A stretch of DNA of 64,000 bases, from NCBI RefSeq assembly GCF_014352855.1, contig NZ_CP060697.1:2449892-2513891 (forward strand), given 5' to 3'. Positions 8,942-18,036 of this stretch are shown here, piece after piece. Numbering within the stretch: position 1 is the stretch's first letter; every line of letters starts with the position of its first letter. The notes below the pieces were generated by a model. The model searched no databases, was not told where the DNA came from, and worked only from the letters and a program-made list of their open reading frames with translations. A program made the translations under genes and the position numbers. This DNA is from Sphingomonas sabuli (GTDB taxonomy: Bacteria > Pseudomonadota > Alphaproteobacteria > Sphingomonadales > Sphingomonadaceae).

Positions 8942-9409
8942 TCAGGCGCGGATTCCGTCGGCGAAGGGCAGTAGCGAGCGCGGCGGCGCTTCGATCCCCA
9001 TGCCCCGTTCGCGGAGGAAGACATGGCGGACGATTTCGGCCTGCTGTTCCAGTCCGTAGCGGGCGAACGGCCGGCCCGGGACGTAGGTGTAGCGATAGCG
9101 GCAAAAGGGATGGCGCATCAGCGGCAGGAAATAGCGGCCGCTGCGCTGCGCCTGCCAGACGTGAGTCATTTCGTGGATGAAGAAGCCCTGCAGCGACAGC
9201 CGTTCGCCGGCGAAATCGTCGGACCAGCTGTCCCCGTGCGGGTGGAAGTGGATGTTGCCGCACGGGGCCATGGCGACATTCTTCGGCTGTAGCGGCCACC
9301 ACTTGCGGCGGACGAGCTTTACGGCGCGATAATCGATCGCATCGCCGAAAACGGAGCGGGCCAGCGCGATTTCGCCTGTCGTGAGGGAGCGGGAAGCCGT
9401 GTCGTGCAT
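8942..9409 (-). CDS. Small HExxH metalloprotease-like protein ('vgr-related' family)
   Basis: A 155-residue protein without signal peptide. It contains [11 protein letters not shown], a zinc-binding HExxH motif, with a possible third ligand in EQQAEI downstream. The preceding region ([21 protein letters not shown]) is distinctive. I recall similar sphingomonad proteins labelled 'vgr related'. The ATG at 9409 is preferred over an upstream in-frame start because that extension reads into the acpP promoter region. It is divergent from acpP. Substrate unknown. Confidence 0.7.
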   Translation of the reverse strand: MHDTASRSLTTGEIALARSVFGDAIDYRAVKLVRRKWWPLQPKNVAMAPCGNIHFHPHGDSWSDDFAGERLSLQGFFIHEMTHVWQAQRSGRYFLPLMRHPFCRYRYTYVPGRPFARYGLEQQAEIVRHVFLRERGMGIEAPPRSLLPFADGIRA

Positions 9410-9507
9410 TGCAGCAGACAACGTTATTAGACGCGTCCGGACGCACTTGCGAGCATCCCACGGCGCGGCTAGGGCAAGGCAAATTAAAAATACGGAGGAA
9501 TGCCCCA

Positions 9508-9744
9508 ATGAGCGAGACTGCCGATCGGGTTAAGAAGATCGTTGTCGAGCACCTCGGCGTCGAAGCCGACAAGGTGACCGAAGAAGCCAGCTTCATCGAC
9601 GATCTCGGCGCCGACAGCCTCGACATCGTCGAGCTGGTCATGGCTTTCGAAGAAGAGTTCAACGTCGAGATTCCGGACGATGCCGCCGAGAAGATCGCGA
9701 CGGTCAAGGACGCCATCGACTATATCGACCAGAACCAGGGTTAA
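9508..9744 (+). CDS. acpP: Acyl carrier protein
   Basis: A 78-residue acidic carrier protein of type II fatty-acid synthesis. Ser37 in [13 protein letters not shown] is the phosphopantetheine attachment site. A GGAGGA ribosome-binding site lies at 9493-9498, which settles the ATG at 9508. It is followed 106 bases on by fabF, the usual order. Confidence 0.98.
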   Translation: MSETADRVKKIVVEHLGVEADKVTEEASFIDDLGADSLDIVELVMAFEEEFNVEIPDDAAEKIATVKDAIDYIDQNQG

Positions 9745-9850
9745 CCGGGGCTACGGCCGCCGCAGATCCCAGCCGACTTGTGGCGGCACGAACGGCTTCC
9801 CCATAGCTTGCGGGAGGCCGTTTGCATTTTGAATGGACGGAGGAGTGCGC

Positions 9851-11107
9851 ATGCGTCGTGTAGTCGTGACGGGTCTGGGGCTTGTGACCCCGCTTGGCGG
9901 CGATGTCGAAACGACGTGGCGCAACCTGATCGCGGGGAGGAGCGGCATTGCGCCGATCACCCGGTTCGATACCAGCGACCAGAAGGCGACGATCGCCGGC
10001 GAGGTGAAGGCCAAGGACCATGAATTCGGCTTCGACCCGGACAAGCGGGTCGATGCCAAGGTCCAGCGGCAGGTCGATCCGTTCATCGTCTATGCGATCG
10101 ACGCGGCCGGCCAGGCGCTGGAAGATGCTGGGCTGACCGACATGAGCGAGGCCGAACGCGAGCGCGCCGGCGTGTCGATCGGGTCGGGCATCGGCGGCCT
10201 GCCGGGCATCGAAAGCGAATCCAACGTGCTGGCCGAAAAGGGGCCGGGACGGGTCAGCCCGCATTTCGTCCACGGCCGGCTGATCAACCTGACCAGCGGC
10301 CAGGTGTCGATCAAATATGGCCTGATGGGTCCCAACCATTCGGTGGTCACCGCCTGTTCGACCGGCGCCCATTCGATCGGCGACGCGGCGCGGATGATCA
10401 AGGACGACGACGCCGACATCATGCTTGCCGGCGGCGCCGAAAGCACCATCAACCCGCTTGGCGTGGCGGGTTTCGCGCAGGCGCGCGCGCTCAACACCAG
10501 CTTCAACGACCGGCCCGAACAGGCCAGCCGCCCTTATGACAAGGGCCGCGAAGGCTTCGTCATGGGCGAGGGCGCGGGCGTCGTCGTGCTGGAGGAATAT
10601 GAGCACGCCAAGGCGCGCGGCGCGAAAATCTATGCCGAAGTCGTCGGCTATGGCCTGTCCGGCGACGCCTATCACGTGACCGCTCCGCATCCCGAGGGCC
10701 GCGGCGCCGAGCTGGCGATGCGCATGGCGTTGAAGAAGGCGGGGCTTGGACCCTGCGACATCGATTACGTCAATGCCCATGGCACCTCGACCATGGCCGA
10801 CACGATCGAGCTCGCGGCGGTCAAGCGCGTGCTGGGCGACGATCTGTGCGGTGCGTCGATGAGCTCGACCAAATCGGCGATCGGCCACCTGCTCGGCGGC
10901 GCCGGCGCGGTGGAAGCGATCTTCTGCATCCTCGCCATCCGCGACCAGATCGTCCCGCCGACGCTTAACCTCGACGATCCCGACGAGGGCACGGAAGGCG
11001 TCGACCTTGTCCCGCACAAGGCCAAGAAACGCGAAGTGAAGGCGGTGCTGAACAACAGCTTCGGTTTCGGCGGCACCAACGCGTCCCTAATCATGAAGGC
11101 CGTGTGA
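9851..11107 (+). CDS. fabF: Beta-ketoacyl-ACP synthase II
   Basis: A 418-residue condensing enzyme that elongates acyl-ACP with malonyl-ACP. It starts MRRVVVTGLGLVTPLGGD and carries the catalytic Cys in VVTACSTGAHS, the two histidines in NAHGTSTMADT and KSAIGHLLGGAGA, and the C-terminal NNSFGFGGTNASL. A purine-rich GGAGGAG lies just upstream of the ATG at 9851; an earlier in-frame ATG is rejected on spacing. Its stop overlaps the GTG start of mltG. Confidence 0.97.
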   Translation: MRRVVVTGLGLVTPLGGDVETTWRNLIAGRSGIAPITRFDTSDQKATIAGEVKAKDHEFGFDPDKRVDAKVQRQVDPFIVYAIDAAGQALEDAGLTDMSEAERERAGVSIGSGIGGLPGIESESNVLAEKGPGRVSPHFVHGRLINLTSGQVSIKYGLMGPNHSVVTACSTGAHSIGDAARMIKDDDADIMLAGGAESTINPLGVAGFAQARALNTSFNDRPEQASRPYDKGREGFVMGEGAGVVVLEEYEHAKARGAKIYAEVVGYGLSGDAYHVTAPHPEGRGAELAMRMALKKAGLGPCDIDYVNAHGTSTMADTIELAAVKRVLGDDLCGASMSSTKSAIGHLLGGAGAVEAIFCILAIRDQIVPPTLNLDDPDEGTEGVDLVPHKAKKREVKAVLNNSFGFGGTNASLIMKAV

Positions 11108-12069
11108 AGCGGCTCCTGCTGCTTGTCGCGGCCGCGATCGCCGTCGCGGCCCTCGCCGGGGTCGGCATGATGTGGTGGAGCGCAGGGCCGACGCCCGGTC
11201 CGCACACGATCATCGTCGAGGAAGGCGCAACCGCGGCCTCGGTCGGGCGCCAGCTCGAGCAGAAGGGCGCGATCCCGGGGAGCGCGCGCACCTTCTACCT
11301 GTTCTCGCGGCTGTTTGGCGCGGGCGACCCGATCCAGGCCGGCGAATTCGAAATTCCAAAGGGCACCGGCGCGGCCGGTATCCTGGACCTGTTGCAGCAC
11401 GGGCGGCCGGTGCAGCGGCTGGTCACCGTGACCGAAGGCATGCCGTCGATCATCGTCGCCGAAAAATTGGCGGCGAATAAGTATCTGACCGGTCTGCTGC
11501 CGCAGATCGCGGAAGGGTCCGTGCTTCCCAACAGCTACAGCTATCAGCGCGGGGAAACCCGCGCGGCGGTCGCGGCGCGGATGCAAGCGGCGATGGACAA
11601 GGCGCTTGCCGACCTGTGGCCGAAGCGCAAGGCGACGTGCCCGGTCCGCACGCCGCAGGAAGCCGTCACGCTGGCGTCGATCGTCGAGAAAGAAACCGGC
11701 AAACCGTCGGAGCGGCGCACGGTGGCGGGCGTCTACTGCAACCGGCTGCGCATCGGCATGAAGCTGGATGCCGACCCCACCGTCATTTACCCGATTACCA
11801 AGGGCAAGCCGCTGGGCCGGCGGATCCTGCGGTCGGAGCTGAACGACGGTAATCCGTACAATACCTATCGCAATGCCGGCCTGCCGCCGGGGCCGATCGC
11901 CAACCCGGGCAGGGAGAGCATCGCCGCGGTGCTCGACCCGGCAGAGACCGAGGCGCTTTACTTCGTCGCCGACGGAACGGGCGGGCACGTCTTTGCCCGG
12001 ACGCTTGCCGAGCAACAGGCCAACGTCCGCAAATGGTTCGAAATCCGCCGGAAGCGGGGCGAGATGTGA
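11104..12069 (+). CDS. mltG: Endolytic murein transglycosylase MltG
   Basis: A 321-residue inner-membrane lytic transglycosylase that cuts nascent glycan strands and helps set their length. It has one N-terminal membrane anchor (residues 4-25), a LysM-like region, and the YceG catalytic domain with the active-site Glu in ASIVEKETGK, then RRTVAGVYCNRL and PYNTYRNAGLPPGPIANPG. It starts with GTG in the overlap GTGA with the fabF stop, so it is translationally coupled to fabF. Confidence 0.95.
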   Translation: MKRLLLLVAAAIAVAALAGVGMMWWSAGPTPGPHTIIVEEGATAASVGRQLEQKGAIPGSARTFYLFSRLFGAGDPIQAGEFEIPKGTGAAGILDLLQHGRPVQRLVTVTEGMPSIIVAEKLAANKYLTGLLPQIAEGSVLPNSYSYQRGETRAAVAARMQAAMDKALADLWPKRKATCPVRTPQEAVTLASIVEKETGKPSERRTVAGVYCNRLRIGMKLDADPTVIYPITKGKPLGRRILRSELNDGNPYNTYRNAGLPPGPIANPGRESIAAVLDPAETEALYFVADGTGGHVFARTLAEQQANVRKWFEIRRKRGEM

Positions 12070-12392
12070 GGAACCGCGGCATCGGCCGTGGCCGGATGTT
12101 TGTCGGCGGCTTCCTGCTCCTTGGAACGGTGATTGCGTGGGCGACGGGTTTCCTGACCGACCCGCACGCGATCAACGAAGCGGACGGCAGCGGCTATGTC
12201 CGGTCGGCGGTGATCACGTACGTCCGCAACGTCGCGCTGGTGACGATCTTCCTGTCGGCGGTCTCGGCGTGGCTGCTGTTTCCGGCGCGGCGGCCCTATG
12301 CGCCTAAGCGCGACTTGGCGATTATCGCGCTTATCCTGCTGCTAATCGGAAGCAGCCTGTGGCAGCTTTACTGGCTGCGCTCGATGGTCTGA
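12066..12392 (+). CDS. Small three-helix membrane protein
   Basis: A roughly 108-residue hypothetical membrane protein with three hydrophobic segments (about residues 11-29, 47-70 and 82-104). The proposed GTG at 12066 lies in a GTGA overlap with the mltG stop, the same coupling as fabF-mltG. An ATG ten codons later (12096) is an alternative. No family recognised. It ends where the opposite-strand SH3 gene ends: the two stop codons abut in TGATCA. Confidence 0.65.
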   Translation: MRNRGIGRGRMFVGGFLLLGTVIAWATGFLTDPHAINEADGSGYVRSAVITYVRNVALVTIFLSAVSAWLLFPARRPYAPKRDLAIIALILLLIGSSLWQLYWLRSMV

Positions 12393-12707
12393 TCAGGCGT
12401 CGCCGAGCGCGCTTGAGCGGACGTAGCCGACGCGCCGGTCCTTGCCGGCATAGCCCCATGCCCAGCCCAGGCTGTCGTCGAGCAGGTCGAAGGGGTCGCC
12501 GATCTGTAGCTGTCCGATGACGTCCGCTTCCGCCCGGCCGGCATCGAGCAGCGGCGACGCAGCGACCACCGCGCGCATGCCCGGCGCGACATAGTGCGAT
12601 GCAATTACGCGCCCGGCGAGGGCGATGTCGGCAAGGTCGTTGCGAAAGGCGTGGAAGTGCGGATCGGGCAGGTTCGACGGCCCCGACAGCGCATATTCCG
12701 CCTCAAT
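12393..12707 (-). CDS. Orphan SH3-like domain, probable remnant of an NlpC/P60 hydrolase
   Basis: About 90-100 residues resembling the N-terminal SH3 domain of sphingomonad NlpC/P60 (C40) peptidases: DPHFHAFRNDLADIALAG, then LGWAWGYAGKDRRVGYVRSSAL. The protein stops right after the SH3 domain, so the catalytic Cys-His domain is absent. No ATG, GTG or TTG precedes the conserved part inside the gap after marR. The only options are an ATT overlapping the marR stop (12707), or TTG codons at 12791/12821 lying deep inside marR in another frame. It may be a decaying gene or use a rare start. Confidence 0.5.
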   Translation of the reverse strand: MEAEYALSGPSNLPDPHFHAFRNDLADIALAGRVIASHYVAPGMRAVVAASPLLDAGRAEADVIGQLQIGDPFDLLDDSLGWAWGYAGKDRRVGYVRSSALGDA

Positions 12708-13074
12708 GGGCGAATTCGCGCTGCCCGATGATGGGCCGGGTGCTGGCGGTCGACCCGTCGCTGTCGCGGAGGTTGCGTTTGAAATCTTCAAGGAAATCGG
12801 CCCCGTCCTTGGTCCGGACAACGAACACGTTGCGGCGGTCGTCCTGATCCCGTTCGCGGCGCAGATAGCCGAGGGCGCCAAGCGTATTCAAGGCGCGCGT
12901 GACGACGGGCTTGGAAACGCCAAGGACCTTGGCAAGACCGCGGACGGTATGCGGGCCGGGCGTCAGGTAGACGAGCATGAGCAAGGCCATCTGGCGATTG
13001 GTGAGATCGGGTTCGCCTGACCGGACGTAAGCGATCAGTGCCCGCATCCAGGCTGACAGTGAAGTGTCGGCCAT
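12703..13074 (-). CDS. MarR family winged-helix regulator
   Basis: A 123-residue winged-helix protein: LTNRQMALLMLVYLTPGPHTVRGL leads into the recognition helix VSKPVVTRALNTLGALGYL, then the wing RERDQDDRRNVFV. This is the MarR pattern, but the C-terminal dimerisation helix is short for the family. It lies downstream of the M17 peptidase gene and directly upstream of the SH3 fragment. Ligand and targets are unknown. Confidence 0.8.
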   Translation of the reverse strand: MADTSLSAWMRALIAYVRSGEPDLTNRQMALLMLVYLTPGPHTVRGLAKVLGVSKPVVTRALNTLGALGYLRRERDQDDRRNVFVVRTKDGADFLEDFKRNLRDSDGSTASTRPIIGQREFAH

Positions 13075-13198
13075 TTTTGAACAATCCTCCGCGCGTCGCG
13101 CACTTGTCCGTTAAACCGGCAAGGCGGGGAATTGTTGCAGCGATGTAACCGCTAAATGGCCGAAAATCCGCGTTAATCGCGGTAAACGGTGCTTTCTA

Positions 13199-14593
13199 TC
13201 AGGCAGTAAACCTGTTCTGAAGTGCCGCGAACACCGCGCGCAGGCCAAGCGCCTCCCCGCCCTTGGGCCGGCCGGGCTTCGCGCTGTCCCGCCAGGCGAA
13301 GGTGTCGAGGTGCGCCCACGGCAGTCCGTCGGGCAGGAATCGCTTCATGAACATCGCCGCCGTGACGGCGCCGGCCATCGGCGACCCGGAGGCGTTGGCC
13401 AGGTCTGCGACGTCGCTTTTCAGCATCTCGTCGTAGGCATCCCACAAGGGCATCCGCCACAGCGGGTCGTCGGCCTGCCTGGCGCCGGCCTCGATCTGGC
13501 CGGCAAGGTCGTCGTCGGTGACGAACAGCGCGGGAAGGTCGGGGCCGAGGGCGATGCGCGCCGCGCCGGTGAGCGTGGCAAAATCGACGATCAGCTCGGG
13601 CCCGGCTTCGGCTGCCTTGGCCAGCGCGTCGGCAAGGATAAGCCGGCCTTCGGCATCGGTATTGTCGATTTCGACCTGCAGGCCCTGGCGCGACTTGACG
13701 ACGTCGCCGGGGCGGAGCGCGGCGCCGGACACGGCATTCTCGACCGCCGGGATCAGCAGGTGCAGGCGCACCGGCAGCCGAGCGGCGATCACCAGCCACG
13801 CCAGCGCCAGCGCGTGGGCGGCGCCGCCCATGTCCTTTTTCATCAACCGCATGCCGCTGCCGGGCTTGAGGTCGAGCCCGCCGGTGTCGAAACATACGCC
13901 CTTGCCGACGATGGCTAGGCGCGGATGGTCGGGCTTGCCCCATTCGGCCTCGATCAGCCGGGGGGCGCGGTCGTCGACGGCGGCGCCGCCGACCGCAGCG
14001 ATCAGCGGATAGCCCGTATCGAGCGCATCCCCTTTGGTGACCGCGATATCGGCACCGGTGCCGGACAGCCGGTCGCGGACCGCCTGTTCCAGTTCGGCGG
14101 GTCCAAGCTGCAGCGCGGGCGTATTGACGAGATCGCGGACAAGGGCTGTGGCAGTGGCCAGCCGGACGGCGGGATCGACCGCCGCCGCCTCTCCGGTCAC
14201 CAGCACGCGCGGGCCGCGCTCCGCGTCCTCCGGCTTGCTTTTGAACGTGTCGAACCTGTGCTGGGCGAGCAGCCAGCCGAGCGCCGCCTTGCCGGGTTGC
14301 CCCTCGGCCAGACGGTAAGTGCCTTCGGGCAGGCTGTCGGACAGCTTGGCAAGGCACCACGGCGATAGGTCGTCGACGTTGGCGACCGTGCTGACCACCT
14401 CGAACGCGTTGCCGCGCGGCAAGACGACTCTGGCATAGCCGGTCTTGCCGTCGAAGCGGTTGGCCTCCAGCAACGCTCGGTCTTCGGCCGGGCGGCGCCT
14501 GACCCAGTCGCCAAAACTATCCTTGTCAACCAGGTGGATGGGCCGCGCGGATTGCCCGCGATCGGCAGCCAGCAGCGCTGCAAAATCGGTCAT
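13199..14593 (-). CDS. Leucyl aminopeptidase family protein (M17)
   Basis: A 464-residue cytosolic dinuclear zinc aminopeptidase. The C-terminal catalytic domain carries KGVCFDTGGLDLKPGSGM, with metal-binding Asp and the conserved Lys, and the signature NTDAEGRLILADAL; LTGAARIALG follows. The N-terminal domain is divergent. It probably cleaves N-terminal residues from peptides in protein turnover. No signal peptide. It may be transcribed together with marR (124-base gap). Confidence 0.9.
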   Translation of the reverse strand: MTDFAALLAADRGQSARPIHLVDKDSFGDWVRRRPAEDRALLEANRFDGKTGYARVVLPRGNAFEVVSTVANVDDLSPWCLAKLSDSLPEGTYRLAEGQPGKAALGWLLAQHRFDTFKSKPEDAERGPRVLVTGEAAAVDPAVRLATATALVRDLVNTPALQLGPAELEQAVRDRLSGTGADIAVTKGDALDTGYPLIAAVGGAAVDDRAPRLIEAEWGKPDHPRLAIVGKGVCFDTGGLDLKPGSGMRLMKKDMGGAAHALALAWLVIAARLPVRLHLLIPAVENAVSGAALRPGDVVKSRQGLQVEIDNTDAEGRLILADALAKAAEAGPELIVDFATLTGAARIALGPDLPALFVTDDDLAGQIEAGARQADDPLWRMPLWDAYDEMLKSDVADLANASGSPMAGAVTAAMFMKRFLPDGLPWAHLDTFAWRDSAKPGRPKGGEALGLRAVFAALQNRFTA

Positions 14594-14763
14594 TGGCCGA
14601 GGCTCGCCAGCGCATGCAGCGCCAGCCGCGGGAAAGAGGGGATCATCATGGCGCGCACCCTAATGCGACTGCGGGGCGTGTCGAGGGGCCGCGCGATCAG
14701 AATGCGAATTGCCAAATCCGGCGCTTGCGGTAATTTCGTCCCGTAATCTCAGGGGGTTTGGGG

Positions 14764-15132
14764 ATGTTTCGTAAAATTGGTTTTGCCGCCGCCGCGGCCT
14801 GTGTCGCCGTGATTCCGTCGGCCGTGCTTGCCCAAGGCAAGCAGGATTTCACGCTGGTCAACCGCACCGGCTACACGATCAACGAAGTCTATGTCGCGCC
14901 GACCAAGTCGGACGAATGGGAAGAGGATGTGCTCGACCAGGACGTGCTCGATAACGGCGCCTCGGTCGGCATCGGCTTTTCCAAGAAGGAAAGCACCTGC
15001 AACTACGACATCAAGGTCGTGTTCGAGGACGGCGATGAGGCCGACTGGCGCAAATTCGACCTGTGCACGGTGTCGAAGGTGACGATCTTCTACAATCGCA
15101 AGACCGGCGACACGACCGCGCAATACGAGTGA
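14764..15132 (+). CDS. Conserved secreted protein of unknown function
   Basis: A 122-residue protein with a cleavable signal peptide (cut near AVLAQ/G). The mature part is a small beta-rich domain with FTLVNRTGYTINEVYVAP, acidic stretches, and Cys residues in STCNYDI and FDLCTV that could form a disulphide. I recall a family with this NRTGY...EVYVSP pattern, sometimes misnamed argininosuccinate lyase, but cannot assign a function. The ATG at 14764 has CAGGGGG upstream. Its stop overlaps the next gene's GTG. Confidence 0.75.
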   Translation: MFRKIGFAAAAACVAVIPSAVLAQGKQDFTLVNRTGYTINEVYVAPTKSDEWEEDVLDQDVLDNGASVGIGFSKKESTCNYDIKVVFEDGDEADWRKFDLCTVSKVTIFYNRKTGDTTAQYE

Positions 15133-15521
15133 TCTCCGACCGCCAGACGAGAGGGATTCCCGCCGAGCTTCCTACCAAGAGTGCGCGGGTCCTGAATTCG
15201 TTGGTCATGGGCGGTGCTTTTGCCGGAGCGGATTTCGCGTTCGGCAGTAGCGCCGGCGAGTGTGCCCTGACCGGCATTCTCGCCGCCGCGACGGCATATT
15301 TCTGGGCCAGTCGCTTTGGCGGCGATCGAGCGATGCTCAAGCTTGATGCTGCGATGGTGGCGGCATTTGTCGCTTATTGTGCATTGGCACTGACCATCAC
15401 CGGCATGATCGATGGTCAACCTTCGATCAGTTCCCCGTCTCTACTCTTGATATTCTTGCTATTTTTGCCGGTGGACGCGGCGTTCCCATTTCTCCGGCTC
15501 AGCAGGCGCGATGTGCTTTAA
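15129..15521 (+). CDS. Hypothetical four-helix membrane protein
   Basis: About 130 residues with roughly four hydrophobic segments ([56 protein letters not shown]). The likely start is the GTG at 15129, overlapping the previous stop (GTGA), which predicts coupling with the secreted protein upstream. An ATG at 15207 would remove a short cytosolic tail. Local base composition is less GC-rich than that of the neighbours. Its stop overlaps the rimO stop on the other strand. No family recognised. Confidence 0.6.
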   Translation: MISDRQTRGIPAELPTKSARVLNSLVMGGAFAGADFAFGSSAGECALTGILAAATAYFWASRFGGDRAMLKLDAAMVAAFVAYCALALTITGMIDGQPSISSPSLLLIFLLFLPVDAAFPFLRLSRRDVL

Positions 15522-16867
15522 ACAGGCACGCCATAAAGGTCGTGCTCGTCGGCATCCTCGATTTCGACCCTGACGATGTCGCCGGGCTGAAGTCCGCCGG
15601 CGTCGCGGAGGTGGACTTCGCCGTCGATTTCCGGGGCGTCGGCCTTCGACCGGCCGCTGGCGCCGCCGGTGTCGGGGTCGACCGCGTCGATCAGCACGTC
15701 GAGGGTCGAGCCGACCTTGGCGGCGAGCTTTTCAGCCGAGATCCGCGCCGACAGCGCCATCACCCGTTCGAACCGGTCCTGCTTGACCTCGTCCGGCACC
15801 TGGTTGGGCATGTAGGTGGCCTCGGCGCCTTCCACCGGCTCGAACTTGAACGCGCCGACGCGGTCGAGCTGGGCTTCCTGCAGCCAATCGAGCAGATAGT
15901 CGAAATCGGCGTCGGTCTCGCCGGGGAAGCCGACGACGAACGAGGAGCGCACCGCGATGTCGGGCACGATCGCGCGCCAGTCCTTCAACCGCTGCAGCAC
16001 TTTCGCTTCGTTGGCCGGGCGCTTCATCGCCTTTAGCACATTGGGCGAAGCGTGCTGGAAGGGAATGTCGAGATAAGGGAGCAATAGCCCTTCGGCCATC
16101 AGCGGGATGACCCGGTCGACGTGCGGGTAGGGGTAAACGTAGTGCAGCCGCACCCACACCGGGTGATCGGCTGTGCCGAGCTTGCCCAGTTCGCGGACCA
16201 GGTCGGTCATGTGGGCGCGCACTTCGCCACCCTTCCATGGCCAGGCGGCGTGCTTGAGGTCGAGGCCGTAGGCACTGGTGTCCTGGCTGATGACCAAAAG
16301 CTCGCGCGTGCCGGCCGCGACCAGCTTTTCGGCTTCGCGCAGGATGGCGTCGGGCCGGCGGCTGGCAAGGTCACCGCGGATGGACGGGATGATACAGAAG
16401 GCGCAGCGGTGATTGCAGCCCTCCGAAATCTTCAGGTAGCTGTAATGGCGCGGCGTGAGCTTCAGCCCGGCTTCCGGCACCAGGTCGAGATAGGCGTTGG
16501 GCACCGGCGGCGCGGCGTCGTGGACCGCGGCGACGACGGCTTCATATTGCTGCGGCCCGGTCACCGCGAGCACCTGCGGGAAGCGTTCGCGAATGACCTC
16601 GGCTTCCCGGCCCATGCAGCCGGTGACGACCACGCGGCCGTTCTCCGCGATCGCTTCGCCGATCGCCTCGAGGCTTTCTTCCTTCGCGCTGTCGAGGAAG
16701 CCGCAGGTGTTGACCAGCACCACGTCCGCGCCGGCATAATCGGGCGACATGTCGTAGCCGTCGGAGCGGAGCTTGGTCATGATCCGCTCGCTGTCGACCA
16801 AAGCCTTGGGACAGCCGAGCGAGACCAGCCCCACACGGGGCGATCGGGGAAGGGTGGTGGTCTTCAT
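15518..16867 (-). CDS. rimO: Ribosomal protein S12 methylthiotransferase RimO
   Basis: A 449-residue radical SAM enzyme that methylthiolates the conserved aspartate of ribosomal protein S12. The N-terminal UPF0004 domain holds the three cluster cysteines in VSLGCPK, VNTCGFL and VTGCMG. The radical SAM core has [15 protein letters not shown], and a TRAM domain closes the protein. The ATG at 16867 gives a family-like N-terminus; the ATG at 16882 is possible. Its end overlaps the convergent membrane-protein gene by four bases. Confidence 0.95.
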   Translation of the reverse strand: MKTTTLPRSPRVGLVSLGCPKALVDSERIMTKLRSDGYDMSPDYAGADVVLVNTCGFLDSAKEESLEAIGEAIAENGRVVVTGCMGREAEVIRERFPQVLAVTGPQQYEAVVAAVHDAAPPVPNAYLDLVPEAGLKLTPRHYSYLKISEGCNHRCAFCIIPSIRGDLASRRPDAILREAEKLVAAGTRELLVISQDTSAYGLDLKHAAWPWKGGEVRAHMTDLVRELGKLGTADHPVWVRLHYVYPYPHVDRVIPLMAEGLLLPYLDIPFQHASPNVLKAMKRPANEAKVLQRLKDWRAIVPDIAVRSSFVVGFPGETDADFDYLLDWLQEAQLDRVGAFKFEPVEGAEATYMPNQVPDEVKQDRFERVMALSARISAEKLAAKVGSTLDVLIDAVDPDTGGASGRSKADAPEIDGEVHLRDAGGLQPGDIVRVEIEDADEHDLYGVPV

Positions 16868-16926
16868 TGGAAGGCGCGCCATGTAGTGCGCCTGGCGCGA
16901 AAAATCGAGGGGGTGCCGTCGCTTGC

Positions 16927-17949
16927 CTAGGCGGAGTCGACGATCTCCAAGATCCAGTCGCCTTCCTGCAGGCTGAGCGCTGCGGCGCTGTCATGCGCGA
17001 ACGGCATGCCGTTGCGCAGCAGTCGGACCGGCTGGCCGGTGACGATCTCGTTCATCGGCTTGCCCACTTCCTCGCGCGTGATCGACCGTTCACGAAGCAT
17101 GACCTTGCCTTCGCTGGTGGCGAGGTCGGCAAGATATTCGGCGCGGTACGGCCCCTGGAGCGAGCTGGCGAGCAGCAGGCCCGCGAAGCTCACCGGATTG
17201 ATGACGGTGTCGGCCCCGGCCTGGCGGGCGATATCCTCATTGTCGCCTTCGCGGATGGTCACGCTGATGTTGACCTTGTCGGACAATTTGCGAGCCGTGA
17301 GCACGATCAGGATCGCGCTGTCGTCGCGGCCGGCGGAAATCAGCAGCGCCTTGGCCCGCTCGACATGGGCGGCGCGCAGCGTTTCGTCGCGGCTGGCGTC
17401 CCCCTGCAGAACGGCGACGCCGCATTCGCTCGCCCGGTCCAGTGCTTCGGGATCGGGATCGATGACGACCAGCGTCCGCGGGTCCACCCCGCGCGTCAGC
17501 AGTTCGTCGAGCGCCTTGCTGTTGCTCACCCCGTGCCCCGCAAGGATGATGTGGTCGCACAGGTTTCGCTGAATGCGTTTCATGACCCAATTATTCCACG
17601 TTTTCTTGATGACGAAAGTGTAGGCGGTTCCCGCCAGCACGAGGATGAAGAAGATACGGATAGGCGTGACGATCAGGGCGTCGAACAGCCGCGCCTTGGC
17701 GGTCACCGGGACGATGTCGCCATAGCCGGTGGTGGTCGCGCTGATCATCGTGAAATAGAGCACGTCGGTGAAATTGACCTCACCGTCGTAATTGTCGTGC
17801 AGGCTGTCGCGCTCGATCCAGTGAAAGCCGATGATCAGCACCAGCAGCGAAAACAGCACGAGCATGCGGATCGCGAATTGCGCCCATGGCCGCAACGACG
17901 GCTTGCGCCGCAGGGTCATGTGGGTGAGGTCCTTGCCGCGGTGCCGCAT
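16927..17949 (-). CDS. Two-TM potassium channel with RCK/TrkA regulatory domains
   Basis: A roughly 340-residue channel. An N-terminal membrane helix ([13 protein letters not shown]) is followed by a pore loop with the K+ selectivity filter TTTGYGD and a second helix. The TrkA-N (RCK) Rossmann domain starts near [16 protein letters not shown] and includes [10 protein letters not shown] and [14 protein letters not shown]-terminal TrkA-C-like part follows. The family gates K+ flux by cytosolic ligands. The start at 17949 is a choice between this ATG and one at 17919. Divergent from ugd. Confidence 0.85.
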   Translation of the reverse strand: MRHRGKDLTHMTLRRKPSLRPWAQFAIRMLVLFSLLVLIIGFHWIERDSLHDNYDGEVNFTDVLYFTMISATTTGYGDIVPVTAKARLFDALIVTPIRIFFILVLAGTAYTFVIKKTWNNWVMKRIQRNLCDHIILAGHGVSNSKALDELLTRGVDPRTLVVIDPDPEALDRASECGVAVLQGDASRDETLRAAHVERAKALLISAGRDDSAILIVLTARKLSDKVNISVTIREGDNEDIARQAGADTVINPVSFAGLLLASSLQGPYRAEYLADLATSEGKVMLRERSITREEVGKPMNEIVTGQPVRLLRNGMPFAHDSAAALSLQEGDWILEIVDSA

Positions 17950-18036
17950 CGCGTGCCTGTATGCGATGCTTTGCGCGGCTGGCCAACAGCTTAAGCGATG
18001 GCTAAGGGACGCGCGCCCCCGCTTTAGGAGTAGTGA

